64,000 nucleotides of DNA from Owenia fusiformis. Taxonomy: Eukaryota > Annelida > Polychaeta > Sabellida > Oweniidae. The stretch lies in assembly GCA_903813345.2 (NCBI GenBank), contig CAIIXF020000005.1, forward strand, positions 40,053,375 through 40,117,374, read 5' to 3'. The notes beneath the pieces were generated by a model. That model ran no database searches. It worked only from the letters and a program-made list of their open reading frames with translations, and was not told where the DNA came from. Both the position numbers and the translations under genes were made by a program. Positions 11,401 to 23,300 of the stretch are shown here, one piece after another; position 1 is the first letter of the stretch, and each line of letters opens with the position of its first letter.

Positions 11401-14060
11401 CTTGAACTTCACATCATTCGACCCTGGAATAATAGCATATTTTAATACAAGGCATTAACATGCAAAATGTCACCAATATTTGTTACAGGTGCCAACCTCC
11501 TATTGCCAACTCCCAATCGCCATCACAAAAAACGGAGACACTGGTGGTGACATAATAATAGAGTGTTGACAACCAATAAGCACTGAGCTTAAATGCCCGG
11601 CTAATGTTGCGGACTCCATGAGTACTGTAATTCAAACCCTGGCAATAGTGTTGACAATTCCAACCTTAAATCCCAATACACTTGCTCCATTCCTTGATAG
11701 TATGCACTTTACAATCATATTATTGTAGAAGTGGCAAAAACGTATATAGAAAGAGTTCAATGTTTGGTTGAGCATCAGGATATGCTATAGGTAGTAGTAA
11801 TTACTTTATTAATTATTTCTCAGAAAATCTCAAGGCAATGCTATAAGACTGTCAATTTGATTTCAAATCTCAAATCTAATAACAACAAATTGAGTATTTT
11901 ATAAGGTTAACCAGAATGGTGCATAACAGATACTGAATGACAGAACTAAAAAATTTATATCGAGAGAATGAGATGACAATTCCGAATTGTCCGAATCCCA
12001 ATGGTCCAAATCCCATTCATCCAAATCCCATTCGTTTGAATCCCATTCTTCAGAAACCTAATGTTTCAAGTGTCCCAAATCAAAATCTGTGACTCATTGT
12101 TACAGAAAATGTGTAATGCATCTCAGCTCATCGTGTATGTGGTATAAAGGGTGTCTAATTGTCTATAAAGTATATTTACAATTCACTCTGCATTTTTATT
12201 GTAATTGTAAATATGTAAACTTAGACAACCTGATCATAGTACTGTTGGACATGGCTTATAGGTAGTTATCGTACAAGGCAATGCTCAAGTGAGAATATAG
12301 AGAATCTTTTTGTTCATATGAGATATTTAAAAATCAAAATATGTTTCAAACTTTTATCTAGGCATCCAAAAAACATCTCCATAATATTAAAAATGGTGAG
12401 CTTTATCTGATGTTTTTGTTTCAATGGGCATATTTCATTAAAACAATTTAAAAATTCCAAAAGTAATAATCAATCTTATTCAATAATCACACATCAATGT
12501 TAAGTTTTATTCCACATTTCTTTCATCCTTTAAAGGCCCCGTGTAAAGTTTAAACCACTTTGGCTTATATTGTAGTCTTACCCAATGTTATCAAAGTGTG
12601 ATATGTGAAACTTTTTTTTTAAATTTCAAAAAGTGGTTTTTGATAGACTTGTTGTTGTTAATTTATTTAAAACCAACTTTTAGAGGTCACTCATATCTTC
12701 TAATTAGCCACAATTTATACCAATGCATAGCATTCATCCTCCCATGTTTTTTGCCGAAAAAATTAAGAAAATCGGTTGATAAACAAGGGAGAAATGAACT
12801 TATCAGTGCATGAAAATGGTTCTGAGAAAAATGCATTTCAAAATTTTAGTTCTCATAGAAACCAATGGTACAATGATATCTGAAACATAATTTATTCTTC
12901 CTTTTAACCTGGTTAGACAATCAACATTGGTGTTTTATGAAAGTCTAGCATATTTGGAAAAGATTGACATCGAAAAAAAATTTCAATTTTTTTCAAAAAG
13001 TTTTGGTTACCTTAGTGACATCACTAATGTTTCAAAATATTTTTGGTATGCTGAAACAGTGAAGTGGCCCGCTAAATATGGCATTTTATTATTGAAATAG
13101 TGTGTCCTTTGTTCGATCTTTGCATTGGTGTTAAAAAGATAATCTTTTTTGAAATGCATTAAGAAATATATCATGATTAAGAAATTTCAAAAAAAAATGG
13201 CGGGAAATTTGAATATTTGAGAAATGAAATGCTCACAAATTTTTTTGTTCAAAAATCTCTAAAATCACTTTTTAAGTCCTGACAAATAGTAAATGAATGA
13301 TAAAAAAAATATTTTCAAACTTTAGACGGGGACTTTAAGAAGGCGGGATTTGGATCAATGGGATTCAGATGATTGGAATTCGGACGATTGGAATTCCGAT
13401 GATTGGGATTAGACCATTGGGATGAATTGAACTTAGACCATTGTGACCTGGACAATTTGGATTTCCGCCGTTGTGATTCGAAAGAATGGGGTTTAGATTT
13501 ATTGGGATTCACTGTCAGAGCTATTCAGATGAATGGGATTCAAAAAGTAATGGCGCCCCAGGGGAATGACTAACTAACGAGCATAGTGTAACAAGCCAGA
13601 TAAAGAAATAGAAAGAAAGTGTGCTAAATTTAATGCCCCGCATGGGAATCGGACCTAGGACCCTTGGATCCAAAGACTGATGCTCTACAGACTGAGCTAT
13701 AAAGGCTTAAGGCACTACAGCTGGGCCGTAATAGCAACTTGCTACGAAGGGTCGTTACAAAACCATTGAAATTCAGACAATTGGGAATTGCACGAATGGG
13801 ATTCGGACCATAGGAATTTGGATTTGAACCAATGGGTCGATCCAAAAACTTCGACAGTCCAACTCGTCAACACAGGAGTAGACCCCTCTAGAGATTGACA
13901 TGACGTCTCCTAAAATTAAAAGAATGATCATGGATGATAACTTAAGAAAGCCAAGAAATAGATATAAGAATCTACCTTTGATGTCTTGCCTTTTGCGTCT
14001 GTCCAATATCCATTGCAGAATATCAACTTCAACATTCAGTGTCGGAGTCAAGTCTATCAT
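5424..14060 (-). CDS. GSAP: Gamma-secretase activating protein homologue (5' twelve exons, partial)
   Basis: Minus-strand exons: 14060-13976, 11423-11335, 10321-10265, 9814-9745, 9237-9175, 8803-8645, 8228-8179, 7719-7531, 7001-6911, 6318-6221, 5965-5893, 5501-5424. All phases agree and give 367 residues beginning MIDLTPTLNVEVDILQWILD. Remembered human GSAP matches throughout: DVLPWLRAQR at the start, then FGLYDCQ (here HIGTYDPSS), CSVNSERTLLA (NCTINLEKTFL), FVWAQWDMSEQRLYYI (FTWCQFDQQNQRLYVI), MFEVPLD (VELPLEVP) and GSLCVCY (GTLCVCY). The family (pigeon/GSAP) is reported to bind gamma-secretase and APP C-terminal fragments; the human 16-kDa C-terminal fragment is the reported active part. 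Only the N-terminal half is present here, and the remaining exons were not found before position 1. Introns carry several small mobile elements. Identity is firm at family level; conserved function is inference. Confidence 0.85.
5555..5647 (+). mobile_element. Short inverted-repeat element, copy 1
   Basis: About 90 bp in GSAP. It begins TACAGGGTGTGTATTAAG and ends AGACAGCCTGTATA. A diverged reverse-complement copy lies at 12150-12235. Probably a very small non-autonomous transposon. Confidence 0.5.
6445..6840 (-). mobile_element. tRNA-derived SINE-like repeat
   Basis: On the minus strand 6840-6770 reads like a tRNA 5' region: an A-box (TAGCTCAGTGGTAGAGC) followed about 35 bp later by a B-box (GGTTCGATCC). 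The anticodon arm does not pair properly and the acceptor stem fails, so it is a pol III promoter head rather than a tRNA gene. The downstream body (6760-6480) contains reiterated GGATTTTGGCTGATA-type units. This organisation suits a tRNA-derived SINE inserted in a GSAP intron. Confidence 0.6.
8877..9132. mobile_element. TA-flanked MITE
   Basis: Ends CAGGGTGACCCA and TGGATCACCCTG are imperfect terminal inverted repeats, flanked by TA on both sides (8875-8876 and 9133-9134). Length is 256 bp with no ORF. TA duplication and the CAGGGTG terminus fit a Tc1/mariner-derived non-autonomous element. It lies between GSAP exons 5 and 6. Confidence 0.75.
10508..11130. mobile_element. TA-flanked MITE with GGGCCAAAGAAA ends
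   Basis: The left end CACAGGGCCAAAGAAACGCC and the right end GGCGTTTTCTTTGGCCCAG are inverted repeats. Pairing continues inward with gaps (CAAAATGCTATAACTTTTTT against AAAAAAGTTGTAGTG). The element is flanked by TA on both sides and is 623 bp with no conserved ORF. Tc1/mariner-like non-autonomous element in GSAP intron 2. Confidence 0.7.
11455..11555 (+). repeat. Terminal segment of the GGTGGTGACAT repeat family
   Basis: Contains CAAAATGTCACC, a degenerate GCCAACTCCC-type segment, AAAAAACGGAGAC and CTGGTGGTGACATA. The same blocks in the same order occur at 4985-5070 and 25635-25745, and reversed at 26165-26300. Confidence 0.55.
12145..12240 (-). mobile_element. Short inverted-repeat element, copy 2
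   Basis: Reverse-complement relative of 5555-5647: TGTCTATAAAGTATATTTAC pairs with the other copy's GTAAAGATACTTTATAGACA region. Located in GSAP intron 1. Confidence 0.5.
12529..13338 (+). mobile_element. Non-autonomous element with TTAAAG...AAAGTTT ends, copy 1
   Basis: Left terminus TTTAAAGGCCCCGTGTAAAG and the reverse complement of the right terminus (CTTAAAGTCCCCGTCTAAAG) are inverted repeats. A second copy in the opposite orientation lies at 44184-45072 in CDK20 intron 6; its interior aligns over several hundred bases. No ORF of note. Superfamily unassigned. Confidence 0.7.
13340..13520 (-). repeat. Degenerate GGGATT-type short tandem repeat
   Basis: About a dozen loosely periodic 11-13 bp units (CATTGGGATT, GATTGGAATTC). 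The same words recur at 11995-12055 on the other strand and at 13770-13835. Frames across it give Asn/Ser/Pro-rich ORFs that are artefacts of the repeat. Confidence 0.55.
13632..13708 (-). mobile_element. tRNA-like SINE head
   Basis: The minus strand has an A-box (TAGCTCAGTCTGTAGAG) and a B-box (GGTCCGATTCC) with tRNA-like spacing and a partly pairing acceptor stem. The anticodon arm is replaced by a CTTTGGATCCAAGG palindrome, so it cannot be a working tRNA. Probably the promoter head of a tRNA-derived SINE in GSAP intron 1. Confidence 0.55.
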
Positions 14061-14384
14061 GGTGAAAACACCAAGAAGGGACTAGAGAACACACGCCAGG
14101 GATTGTTTGGGATCTAGTTTTGTAAACATTGAAATAAAAACGAAGCTGAAAGAGGAGGTAAAGTAGCTTATATCATTTACAACTTAATGTTTTCATTTTC
14201 ATAATTAAAGATCATTTGTCAAATTAGGTTACATATATTTTTGAGAACCCTACCCATGATATATATTTGTATCATGTCCATGATAAGTCGAGGTTCTTGT
14301 ACCCAATGTTTTGATGCAAAAGTTTACCGGAAGTAAACTCAATTTGGCAATGTTGTAAGCGAGGAACCCAAGAGCAGGATAAAA
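14061..14384. promoter_or_regulatory. Shared upstream region of GSAP and DALRD3
   Basis: Only 324 bp separate the GSAP start codon (minus strand) and the DALRD3 start codon (plus strand). Both 5' UTRs and core promoters must fit here or in unseen upstream exons. I see no TATA box at a convincing distance and no long CpG-rich tract. A CCGGAAGT motif (about 14327), the consensus of ETS/GABP sites typical of housekeeping bidirectional promoters, is present. Function as a bidirectional promoter is inference. Confidence 0.6.
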
Positions 14385-17300
14385 ATGCAAAATCCAACAG
14401 AAGTTACTGATTTAGACGGTGTTACTTCACACATTTCTAAATGTGTTCATGAATACTTGAGTAAAGTAGTATGTATGCCTACCCATAATTTGAAAGTGCT
14501 CAAGAGAACAACAGACTTGAAAAAAGGAGATTTTTCTGTTGCTCTACAAAAGGTGAATGATCAAGTGGTAAGTAAGTTTTAGTAACCTCACCTTACCCTC
14601 TTAGGGAGCCATGTTAGATTTTTATGTTTGGTATATTAACGAAGACGCAATTTACATATTTAGTCCCTCGCTTTTGTTACATTGACGATCTTCATGAATA
14701 TTGCCAATGTGCCAATATTCATGAAGATCGTCAGCGTAACAAAACAACAGTGTCAAGATATAGGGACAGAAAATATTGACATTTTAAAAGTACCGTTTTT
14801 TTCGTTTTGTTATTATGGAAAGTCAAACATGACTATAGATGATGTTTTATGTAGGCATTTATGTATGATACTTAACCATACTCTACGAAGAATGGATGAT
14901 TTTTGTAGGCATTTATGTAGGCATTCTTAAAAAACGTTACTTTGCCTTAAAAACGTTACTTTATTGGACTTTAACTTTTCTCCTCGAAGAATGGATGATT
15001 TTATATTAAGCATTTTCAAAACACAGTACTTTGCCAATAAAACGTTACTTTATTGGACTTTAACTTTTCCCCACAAAAGCCGGAATGCATGATTTTTTAT
15101 GAAGGCATTCTTAAAACACGATACTTTGCCTTAAAAACGTTACTTTATTGGTCTCTAACTTTTCTCCTCGAAGAATGGATGATTTTTAGGTAAGCATTTT
15201 CAAAACACAGTACTTTGCCAATAAAACGTTACTTTATCGGACTTAAACTTCTCCCCACAAAGAATGTATGATTTTTTATGTAGGCATTCTTAAAACACGT
15301 TACTTTGCCTTAAAAACGTTACTTTATTGGACTTTAATTTTTCTCCTCGAAGAATGGATGATTTTATATTAGGCATTTTCAAAACACGTTTCTTTGCCTT
15401 AAAAACGTTACTTTATTGGACTCTAACTTTTCTCCTCGAAGAATGGATGATTTTTAGGTGGCATTTTCAAAACACAGTACTTTGCCGATAAAACGTTACT
15501 TTCGTGGACTCTAACTTTTCTCCTCGAAGAATGGATGAATTTTTAGGTAGGCATTTTCAAAACACAGTACTTTGCCGATAAAACGTTACTTTCGTGGACT
15601 CTAACTGTTTCCATGCCAAGTTGTTAAAACACGTTACTTGGCCAGTTTATTCCTTCAAGTGTCGAACATTTTAGCCTGGCATTTTTAAAAAGCGTAACTT
15701 TGGCCGATTTCCGTAACTTTCTTGTACTCTTAAGTTTTCCTCCATCGAGCGTTGGTAAATTTTAGGTAGGCATTTTCAAAAAGCGTTACTTTGGCCCTTT
15801 TCCGTTACTTTCTTGGACTTAAACTTTTTTCGATGTGTAACTTGAAAATCTTGTCAGTGAGTGGTATTACTAATTGTAAAAGATAAGATGGACCATAGTG
15901 TAAAGAGAGGCTAGTAGTGTTTTTCCATCTATTAATTCACAACGAATCAAATGACCCGTTATGGAAAAATAGAAACTTTTGTACAATGCCTAACTTTTGT
16001 TCTGGTTTGTTTCGTAGTTCGATGATCTTCCATGTTATTTTCGAAATAATAACATGGATGAAACTCCCTAAATAGGTACAGCTTTACTGCACGTTATACC
16101 TAACTATCTGTAATATACAATAGTTACGTCTTGTACGTATATATGTTAATCCATGTTTTTTTTTTCATTTTCTGTTGCAATATGTTGGTTGCTTATTTAA
16201 CGTTCAATGTACTCAATTAGGCGGTTAAAAGACCAAAGTGGGTCCTTTTTCATGAATGTACGTTAATTTATAGATTAGTTTAGCCGATAACAGTGTTGAA
16301 TTACTTCAGAGTTGCAATTTTAGCGATTCATACGATAAAAGATCGATTCATCCCAAACACCCACTTTACCGGAAGGCGCTCTCTGACGTCCGCGCCATTT
16401 AGGTCACTTATAACATGGCATTATTTTTCACTTCCCTTTATTAGTACGTTTGAATGCAACCATCTTAGACATTGATGCAATAATTTTGACCCTCTTACCA
16501 AAACAAATATTCTTCTTTTCTTCATCCTAGGTCTGATGGTGTATCTTGTTTATTCGATTTTGTTGTGCCAAGTCATGTTGTACTGAGCGACATCTTTATA
16601 AAACACAGTTTTCAATCCGACTATAAGTATGAGTAATTCATAAAGATGTCGTTCGCTTCAACTACATCTCATAAATGTCGAACTAAATCACTAGTTTTCA
16701 AGAATTATATACACATTGTATTATTAAAAACACGAGCTAACAAACAATACAATCGTTTGCATCAGAATACCAATGTATTTTTCCATTTAATATTGCACTG
16801 TGGTCTTTTGACTGCTTTTTATCGACTGACGGAGACAAAACTGAAGTTCGTCAAAATGCGATTCAAAATCATCTATTGAGTACTTTGAATTTAAAAAGCA
16901 ATCAAATGACCATATTGCAACTATATTTGGAGAAATAGAAACTTATGTACAAGGCCTAACTTATTTCAGATAGTTACAGCAAACGTGTGGCATTCAGTAA
17001 TTTATTGAGTTTCATCCATGTTAATTTTTAGTGTCGAAAATGTCATGGCAGAGAAGCATCGAAATATAAGAGGCCACACATATGATAGCTAACTACAAAA
17101 CAAACCAAAATAAACAAAAGTTAGGCCTCGTACAATTGTTTCTACTTTTACAAAATACTGTTCAATATCGTCCTTTGATTCCTTATTTTTTACATTCAAA
17201 ATACTCAATCGGGCAAAAAAGTTAAAGTCCAAGAAAGTAACGGAAAAGGGCCAAAGTAACGCTTTTTGAAAATGCCTACCTAAATTTCACCAACGCTCGA

Positions 17301-20300
17301 TGGAGGAAAACTAAGAGTACAAGAAAGTTACGGAAATCGGCCAAAGTAACGCTTTTTAAAAACACCAGGCTAAAATGTTCGACACTTGAAGGAATAAAGT
17401 TAAAAGTAACGTTTTACTGGCAAAGTACTGTGTTTTTAGAATGCCTACATAAAAAATCACCCATTATTCGAGGAGAAAAGTTAAAGTCCACGAAAGTAAC
17501 GTTTTATCGGCAAAGTACTGTGTTTTGAAAATGCCTACCTAAAAATCATCCATTCTTCGAGAAGAAAAGTTAAAATCCAATAAAGTTACGTCTTTAAGGC
17601 AAAGTACTGTGTTTTGAAAGTGCGTGCATAAAAATCATCCATTCTTCGTGGAGATCAGTTAAAGTACAATAAAGTAACGTTTTTAAGGCAAAGTAACGTG
17701 TTTTAAGAAGGCCCTACATAAAAAAACCATCCATTCTTCGTGGAGTATGGTTAAAGTCGAATAAAGTAACGTTTTACTGACAAAGTACTGTGTTTTGAAA
17801 ATGCCTAATATAAAATCATCCATTCTTCGTGGAGATCAGTTAAAGTCCAATAAAGTAACGTTTTTAAGGCAAAGTAACGTGTTTTGAAAAGACTACACAA
17901 AAATTCATCCATTCTTCGTGGAGAAAAGTTAAAGTCCAATAAAGTAACGTTTTTAAGGCAAAGTACTGTGTTTTGAAAATGCCTGCATAAAAAGCCATCC
18001 ATTCTTCGTGGAGTATGGTTAAAGTTGAATAAAGTAACGTTTTACTGACAAAGTACTGTGTTTTGAAAAGACTACACAAAAATTCATCCATTCTTCGTGG
18101 AGAAAAGTTAAAGTCCAATAAAGTAACGTTTTTAAGGCAAAGTACTGTGTTTTGAAAATGCCTGCATAAAAAGCCATCCATTTTTCGTGGAGTATGGTTA
18201 AAGTTGAATAAAGTAACGTTTTACTGACAAAGTACTGTGTTTTGAAAATACCTAATATAAAATCATCCATTCTTCTTGGAGATCAGTTAAAGTCCAATTA
18301 AGTAACGTTTTTAAGGCAAAGTAACGTGTTTGAAAATGCTTACATAAAATTCATCCATTCTTCGTGGAGTATGGTTAAAATCGAATAAAGTAACGTGGAG
18401 TGTCAAAATACTGTGTTTTGAAATTGCCTACATATAAAAATCATCCATTCTTCGTGGAGATAAGTTTAAGTCCAATAAAGTAACGTTTTTAAGGCAAAGC
18501 ACCGTGTTTTGAAAATGCTTACATAAAATTCATCCATTCTTCGTGGAGTATTGTTAAAGTCGAATAAAGTAACATTTTACTGAAAAAGTACTTTGTTTTG
18601 AAAATGGCCTACATAAAAAAATCATCCATTCGTAGAGATCAGTTTAAGTCCAATAAAGTAACGTTTTTAAGGCAAAGTAACGTGTTTTAAGAATGCGTAC
18701 ATAAAAAGCATCCAATCTTATTAGAGAAAACTTAAAGTCTATTAAGGTAACGTTCTAAAGGCAAAGTAACGTGTTTTAGAAATGGCTACATAAAAAATCA
18801 TCCATTGACAATGAACGAACGTTTTAAAGGCAAAGTAACGTGTTTTAAAATGCCTGCATAAAACATAATCTCTTCTTCGTAAAGATAATGATTATATCAC
18901 CAGGTTTCAACAGCCAAGGTAGCCAACGTTCCTTAATTACTTTTCATAATAACAAAACGAAATAAACAGTATTTTTAAAATGTCAATATTTTTTGTCCCT
19001 ATATCGTGACATATATATAACAAAAGCGAGGGACTAAACAAAAGCGAGGGACTAAATGTGTGAATTGCGTCTTTGTTAATATACCAAATATAGAACCGCC
19101 TGCATATTCTCAAACTTGATACTTTGAGCCAAATTATTGTCTACAACTTGACTTATAAGTGGTGTAGAATCGAGAAATAAAAATATCTTACCCAAAACGT
19201 AGCCCGGAAGTTCTTCCATCTTGTTCGCTGACGTATCGTCAGCGTAACCAGGTGAGTAACTTTGTGACTGTCAAATTTGATTGATTTTTTCTCGAGTACA
19301 TTCCTGCAATCATGGTGTTCTGTCGAAAGCCCATGAATATATCAAATATTCTTCAATCTTCAGGTCACAAAAAAGCTGTCTAGATCTGTTTGCATATTAC
19401 TTTGCAGTACTATAATATTAGTGATGTACTTGAGTTCAGATGTACTAATCTGTAAATATGCAGTTTTACAGTATGTGTCGTGTTTCGATGTAATACTCAA
19501 TAAAATACATAAAATTAACCTACCTGTATTCACGTTAATTTTTTCTACTTTGCAGGGTATTTCCGATGACATCAGTCCAGCGTTAATGACCCAAAGTCAA
19601 AGCTTAGGCCTTCCAATCCGATCATACAGATATGACGCAAAAGGAGGCTTTCTATATATTACATTGGAGAGAGCTGTGATATTTAAATCCTTGCTGGCCA
19701 AGGTGTCTGAATATGGAACAGAGTTTGGCTGTAAGAAGGACATAAATAACTCCATAGAGATGGTGGTCCATATACCAGTAGAATGGCAAAGTGATGGCCA
19801 GATGAACTTGGACCAAGTACGAGCAATTCTATTGAGTCAACATGCTTCTCTTCTACTTCAAAATGCTGGGTATGTAGCCTTTAGATTATCTTTTTCTTAT
19901 GGCCATTATGCTTGTCTTTAAGATAGCAACAAAATCTTTTCATTCATTAAACGTTTTTATAAACATTATATAAAAAAAAGATTAAAACTATTTTGAAGAA
20001 CACTTGTAAAAATAATATTACAAACTGTAAGGATTTAGCTGATCTTTTAATCTCCACAACCACATTTATCAAATATAAGTTCAGCCTCAAGAAGATTGAT
20101 GTTTAACATTATTTTTGTTTTTCTTTGTCATTTTTAGTATGTACCGATTAATTTCATTCCATCATCTGAAAAATCAATAGACAAGTAAAATAATCAAGTG
20201 GCTGATAATGCATATAGCCAATACAACTGTACGATGCATATGTATTTATAAAATGAATTCTACGAAAAAAAAAGAATTAAATAATTTCATGTTTGATTCC

Positions 20301-23300
20301 TGCATGATTACAATAACAAACCAAGAGAGTAACTTTCTTAGAGGCTCTAGATTTAAAGTCCTTGGTCATGGATGTATAAAATATTGTAATTGTAGTTCAT
20401 ATTTCAGGCACAAAGTCCACGATGTGCAATACAACTGTCCAGAACCAGTGAATAAATTGATTAAACTATATCTTAACAAGGATAACAAATCTGATGAGAA
20501 CAAAAGTACTGTGTCACTTGAAGAGGATATGAAAGCATTATTTGAAAAATGTTTGAACAGTAAATGTGCAGAAAAGTGTAAAGATGGAGGCACTGGTACT
20601 GTTATCAACCTGAAGTCTTACTCGGAGGAAATTAGTGATCTCAACGGAGGCTTTGATAAAAATATTCAATATGCAAAATGTGAGTTGTTTTGTATATGTG
20701 TGATATAACCTGAATGTTCAAAGGAAAAGATGTTAATGTGTGCCAAGAATGATCAATTCGTCACAAAACATTTCTTCCCTGTTGAAATGACAAAGTCAGG
20801 CACTGCCATAGAATATTTAGAATGCTAAAGTAGTAGGCAAAGTAGAACAAAATAATCTGACTGTAGCCTATTGCAGAACATTTTCTCCAGTGTATCAATA
20901 ATGAATGTATCTTTTTGTCCATTATTAATAATGGACCACAATTCTCACCTTCTACCCATTATGGTTTTGAAGAATGGGACTTTTCACTTTTTTGGTGACA
21001 TTCTCTAACACTTGTCATATTTTTGTTGGCACTCTTGGTTGTAAATATATTTGATATACTTTTCAGTTGACTCTTGGAATGACACAAAATTAAAACAAGT
21101 TGCAGAGCTGTCTGCTAGTTACAAAACTTTCCAGGTAATGAATGCTTTTAGACAATCCCCAATGTTGTGTTAATATAATGAAATATGTTTCAACGGTTTT
21201 TCATACCAAGGCTCCTTATCCGTCATTTTCAAGCAATTCATATGCAATTTTGCAGATTTGTTGAATATTCTTGCAAAATCGTACGATCCTCCCTCCAGCT
21301 GATTTATCTGTTTTGCAGGTGTGATTACATTTATACGTTTTCATTTGTTTCAGAATGACCTCCATTGTATACATATTGTAGCTCAAAAGCAAGCCTATAG
21401 TCAACAACAAGTGGACCTCATATGGAGCATGCTTGAGGATAACACATCCCATCATATAGAACAGGTGTCTGTCTGATTTATTTAGTATGAACCATGCACA
21501 TGGAAGCAAATTTGAAAAAGTGTGTATTTCTTCATGAAACATTTAAGATATTTCAAATAAATCAATCATCAATGCAAATTGACATTAGTATTCAGGATAA
21601 CATACTAGAACTAAACATTTCCTGATCTCCAACTTGCTATTGGATCAGTTAATAAGAGATCTTGTGTCAGATGTCACATATGATATTCCAACACCATTGC
21701 TGTCGCAAATAATCAACGTTTTTTGCAGATTTCATTGGACATGTACTCGTATGTATCAGAATCCTAATTGTGTATTTCAGAGTTTTAATGCTGTGTTTCA
21801 GCATTTCTATGATGTTTCAAAATTTTGATGCTGTGTTTCAGTGATATAATACTGTGTTTCAAAATTTCATTGATGTGTTTCAGGATTTTAATGCTTTGTT
21901 TCAGAGTTTAAATGCTGTGTTTCATGATTTTAATGCTGTGTTTCAGAGTCACTTTGTGTACAGAGGAGTGGCTTCCAGGTGTAACCGTAACTCTGGAGGT
22001 GGTCATAACACAATGCCAAATGCCCAGCAATTTTACAATCTCAGGTTTAATCAAATGAAGGAGTCCACAATTATGAAATATGGAAATATAGCTAAAGGTA
22101 AGGTACAGCATCTAGTTGATCATAATAGCAAGGAAGATGAATATAAAGCTACATACTAATGTCCCAAAAATGTAATTTTGCACTTAGCAATGTAACCATT
22201 CTTTCATTTACAATTAGGCTAAATCAAACCTTAATTTGCTATTATGCCAATGATACATTACACTTATATTTAATGTTTTTGTCTAACTCCATTGACAACA
22301 ATTGATCGATAGAGTTCATTTATTACACATTTTCTTTTATACAATGTGCTGCATTGTGATCCGTTTACCATGTCAGTTTTATAATTGCACAATTATCATT
22401 ACAACCAGGAGAGAAATGGGAGTCCATGATGCATGAGCTTACGTCAGCTGCTATCAAATTTGAAATGCTCACAACAGTTCCAAGTAACATGGTATGTAAA
22501 GATTAAACTCAATTCACAAACACTTCAATCAGTTTGAAATGACTCAGACACATTCTTTTAGGCATTCTAGATACTTACTGGCATTTCTTTGCTATGGCAA
22601 CCGTACCAAGACAGGAATGGACTTGCAATAAATATACCAGGGATGTGTTTGAATGAACAGAGTTTTATAAACATATTTCAATATCATACTTAATAATTTG
22701 ATTTTTCAAATTTAATGTGTTTGAATTATAAGGATGTTTGAGTGTAATTTAGCAATGTTTTGTTGTTTATGACATGACATATCAAGTGCATTTTGACAGG
22801 TGAAACTGGATCTCTCTGAGCAGACTGACAAAGGAGGTCCTATGGACAACAAAGGAGGTTCATTCGTGTTGTACAACTGTGCTAGACTTTCAACTCTCTT
22901 TCAACATTTCCATAGTAATGTAGCTGCAGGTACAGTCTATCAAATATTCACTCAATTAGTTATGGCAAAAATCTTGTATCCTTTCTTTCAGAGCCCAAGT
23001 ACCCATAGTGCTTTTTCCATGAAATTTCTTTTGAACTTTTTTAACTTTACACAAACTTTTGATACATTGTCTGTATTTTCAATTCAATTTCAATTCAACA
23101 ATTGTTTTACAATTTCAGGCGTATACCCTCCACTTCCTGATCTTGATTCCATAGACTGGTCCCTTCTTAAAGATGAGGTATGTTCATATTGATTGGTCCC
23201 TTCTCAAAGATGGGGTATATTACTTTGATTGGTCTCTTCTTGAAAATGGGACATGTTCATATTGACTGGTCCCTTTTTAATGATGAGGGGTGTGTTCATA

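Larger units (their letters stand above)
14620..19100. mobile_element. Foldback transposon in DALRD3 intron 1
   Basis: Outer ends are inverted copies: 14626-14680 (ATATTAACGAAGACGCAATT, then the TAGTCCCTCGCTTTTGTTA block) against 19020-19090. Each arm is mostly a tandem array of an approximately 85-90 bp unit containing AAAACGTTACTTTATTGGAC and TCGAAGAATGGATGATTTTT, in opposite orientation in the two arms. Left arm is about 14620-15840, right arm about 17210-19100, with a central segment of about 1.4 kb. Long terminal inverted repeats built of subrepeats are the hallmark of FB/TU-type foldback elements. No transposase ORF is visible in the centre. A diverged piece of the outer end recurs at 42385-42550. 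Confidence 0.8.

Noticed and set aside
13315-13512. Asn/Ser/Pro-rich ORF on the minus strand
   Set aside because: Artefact of the short GGGATT tandem repeat in GSAP intron 1.
13632-13708. tRNA gene on the minus strand
   Set aside because: The anticodon arm is replaced by a palindrome; SINE head more likely.
17805-18270. Three overlapping minus-strand ORFs with repeated MDGFLCRHFQ-type peptides
   Set aside because: They are translations of the 88-bp foldback array; no splice sites or conservation support a protein.
19421-19555. N-terminal extension of the frame joined to DALRD3 exon 2
   Set aside because: The frame runs back into the intron before a good TTTGCAG acceptor; homology starts at 19556.
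19870-19875. GTATGT at 19870 as the exon 2 donor
   Set aside because: A stronger motif, but it breaks phase with exon 3 and creates a stop; GTAGCC at 19874 preserves the frame. Transcript data could reverse this.
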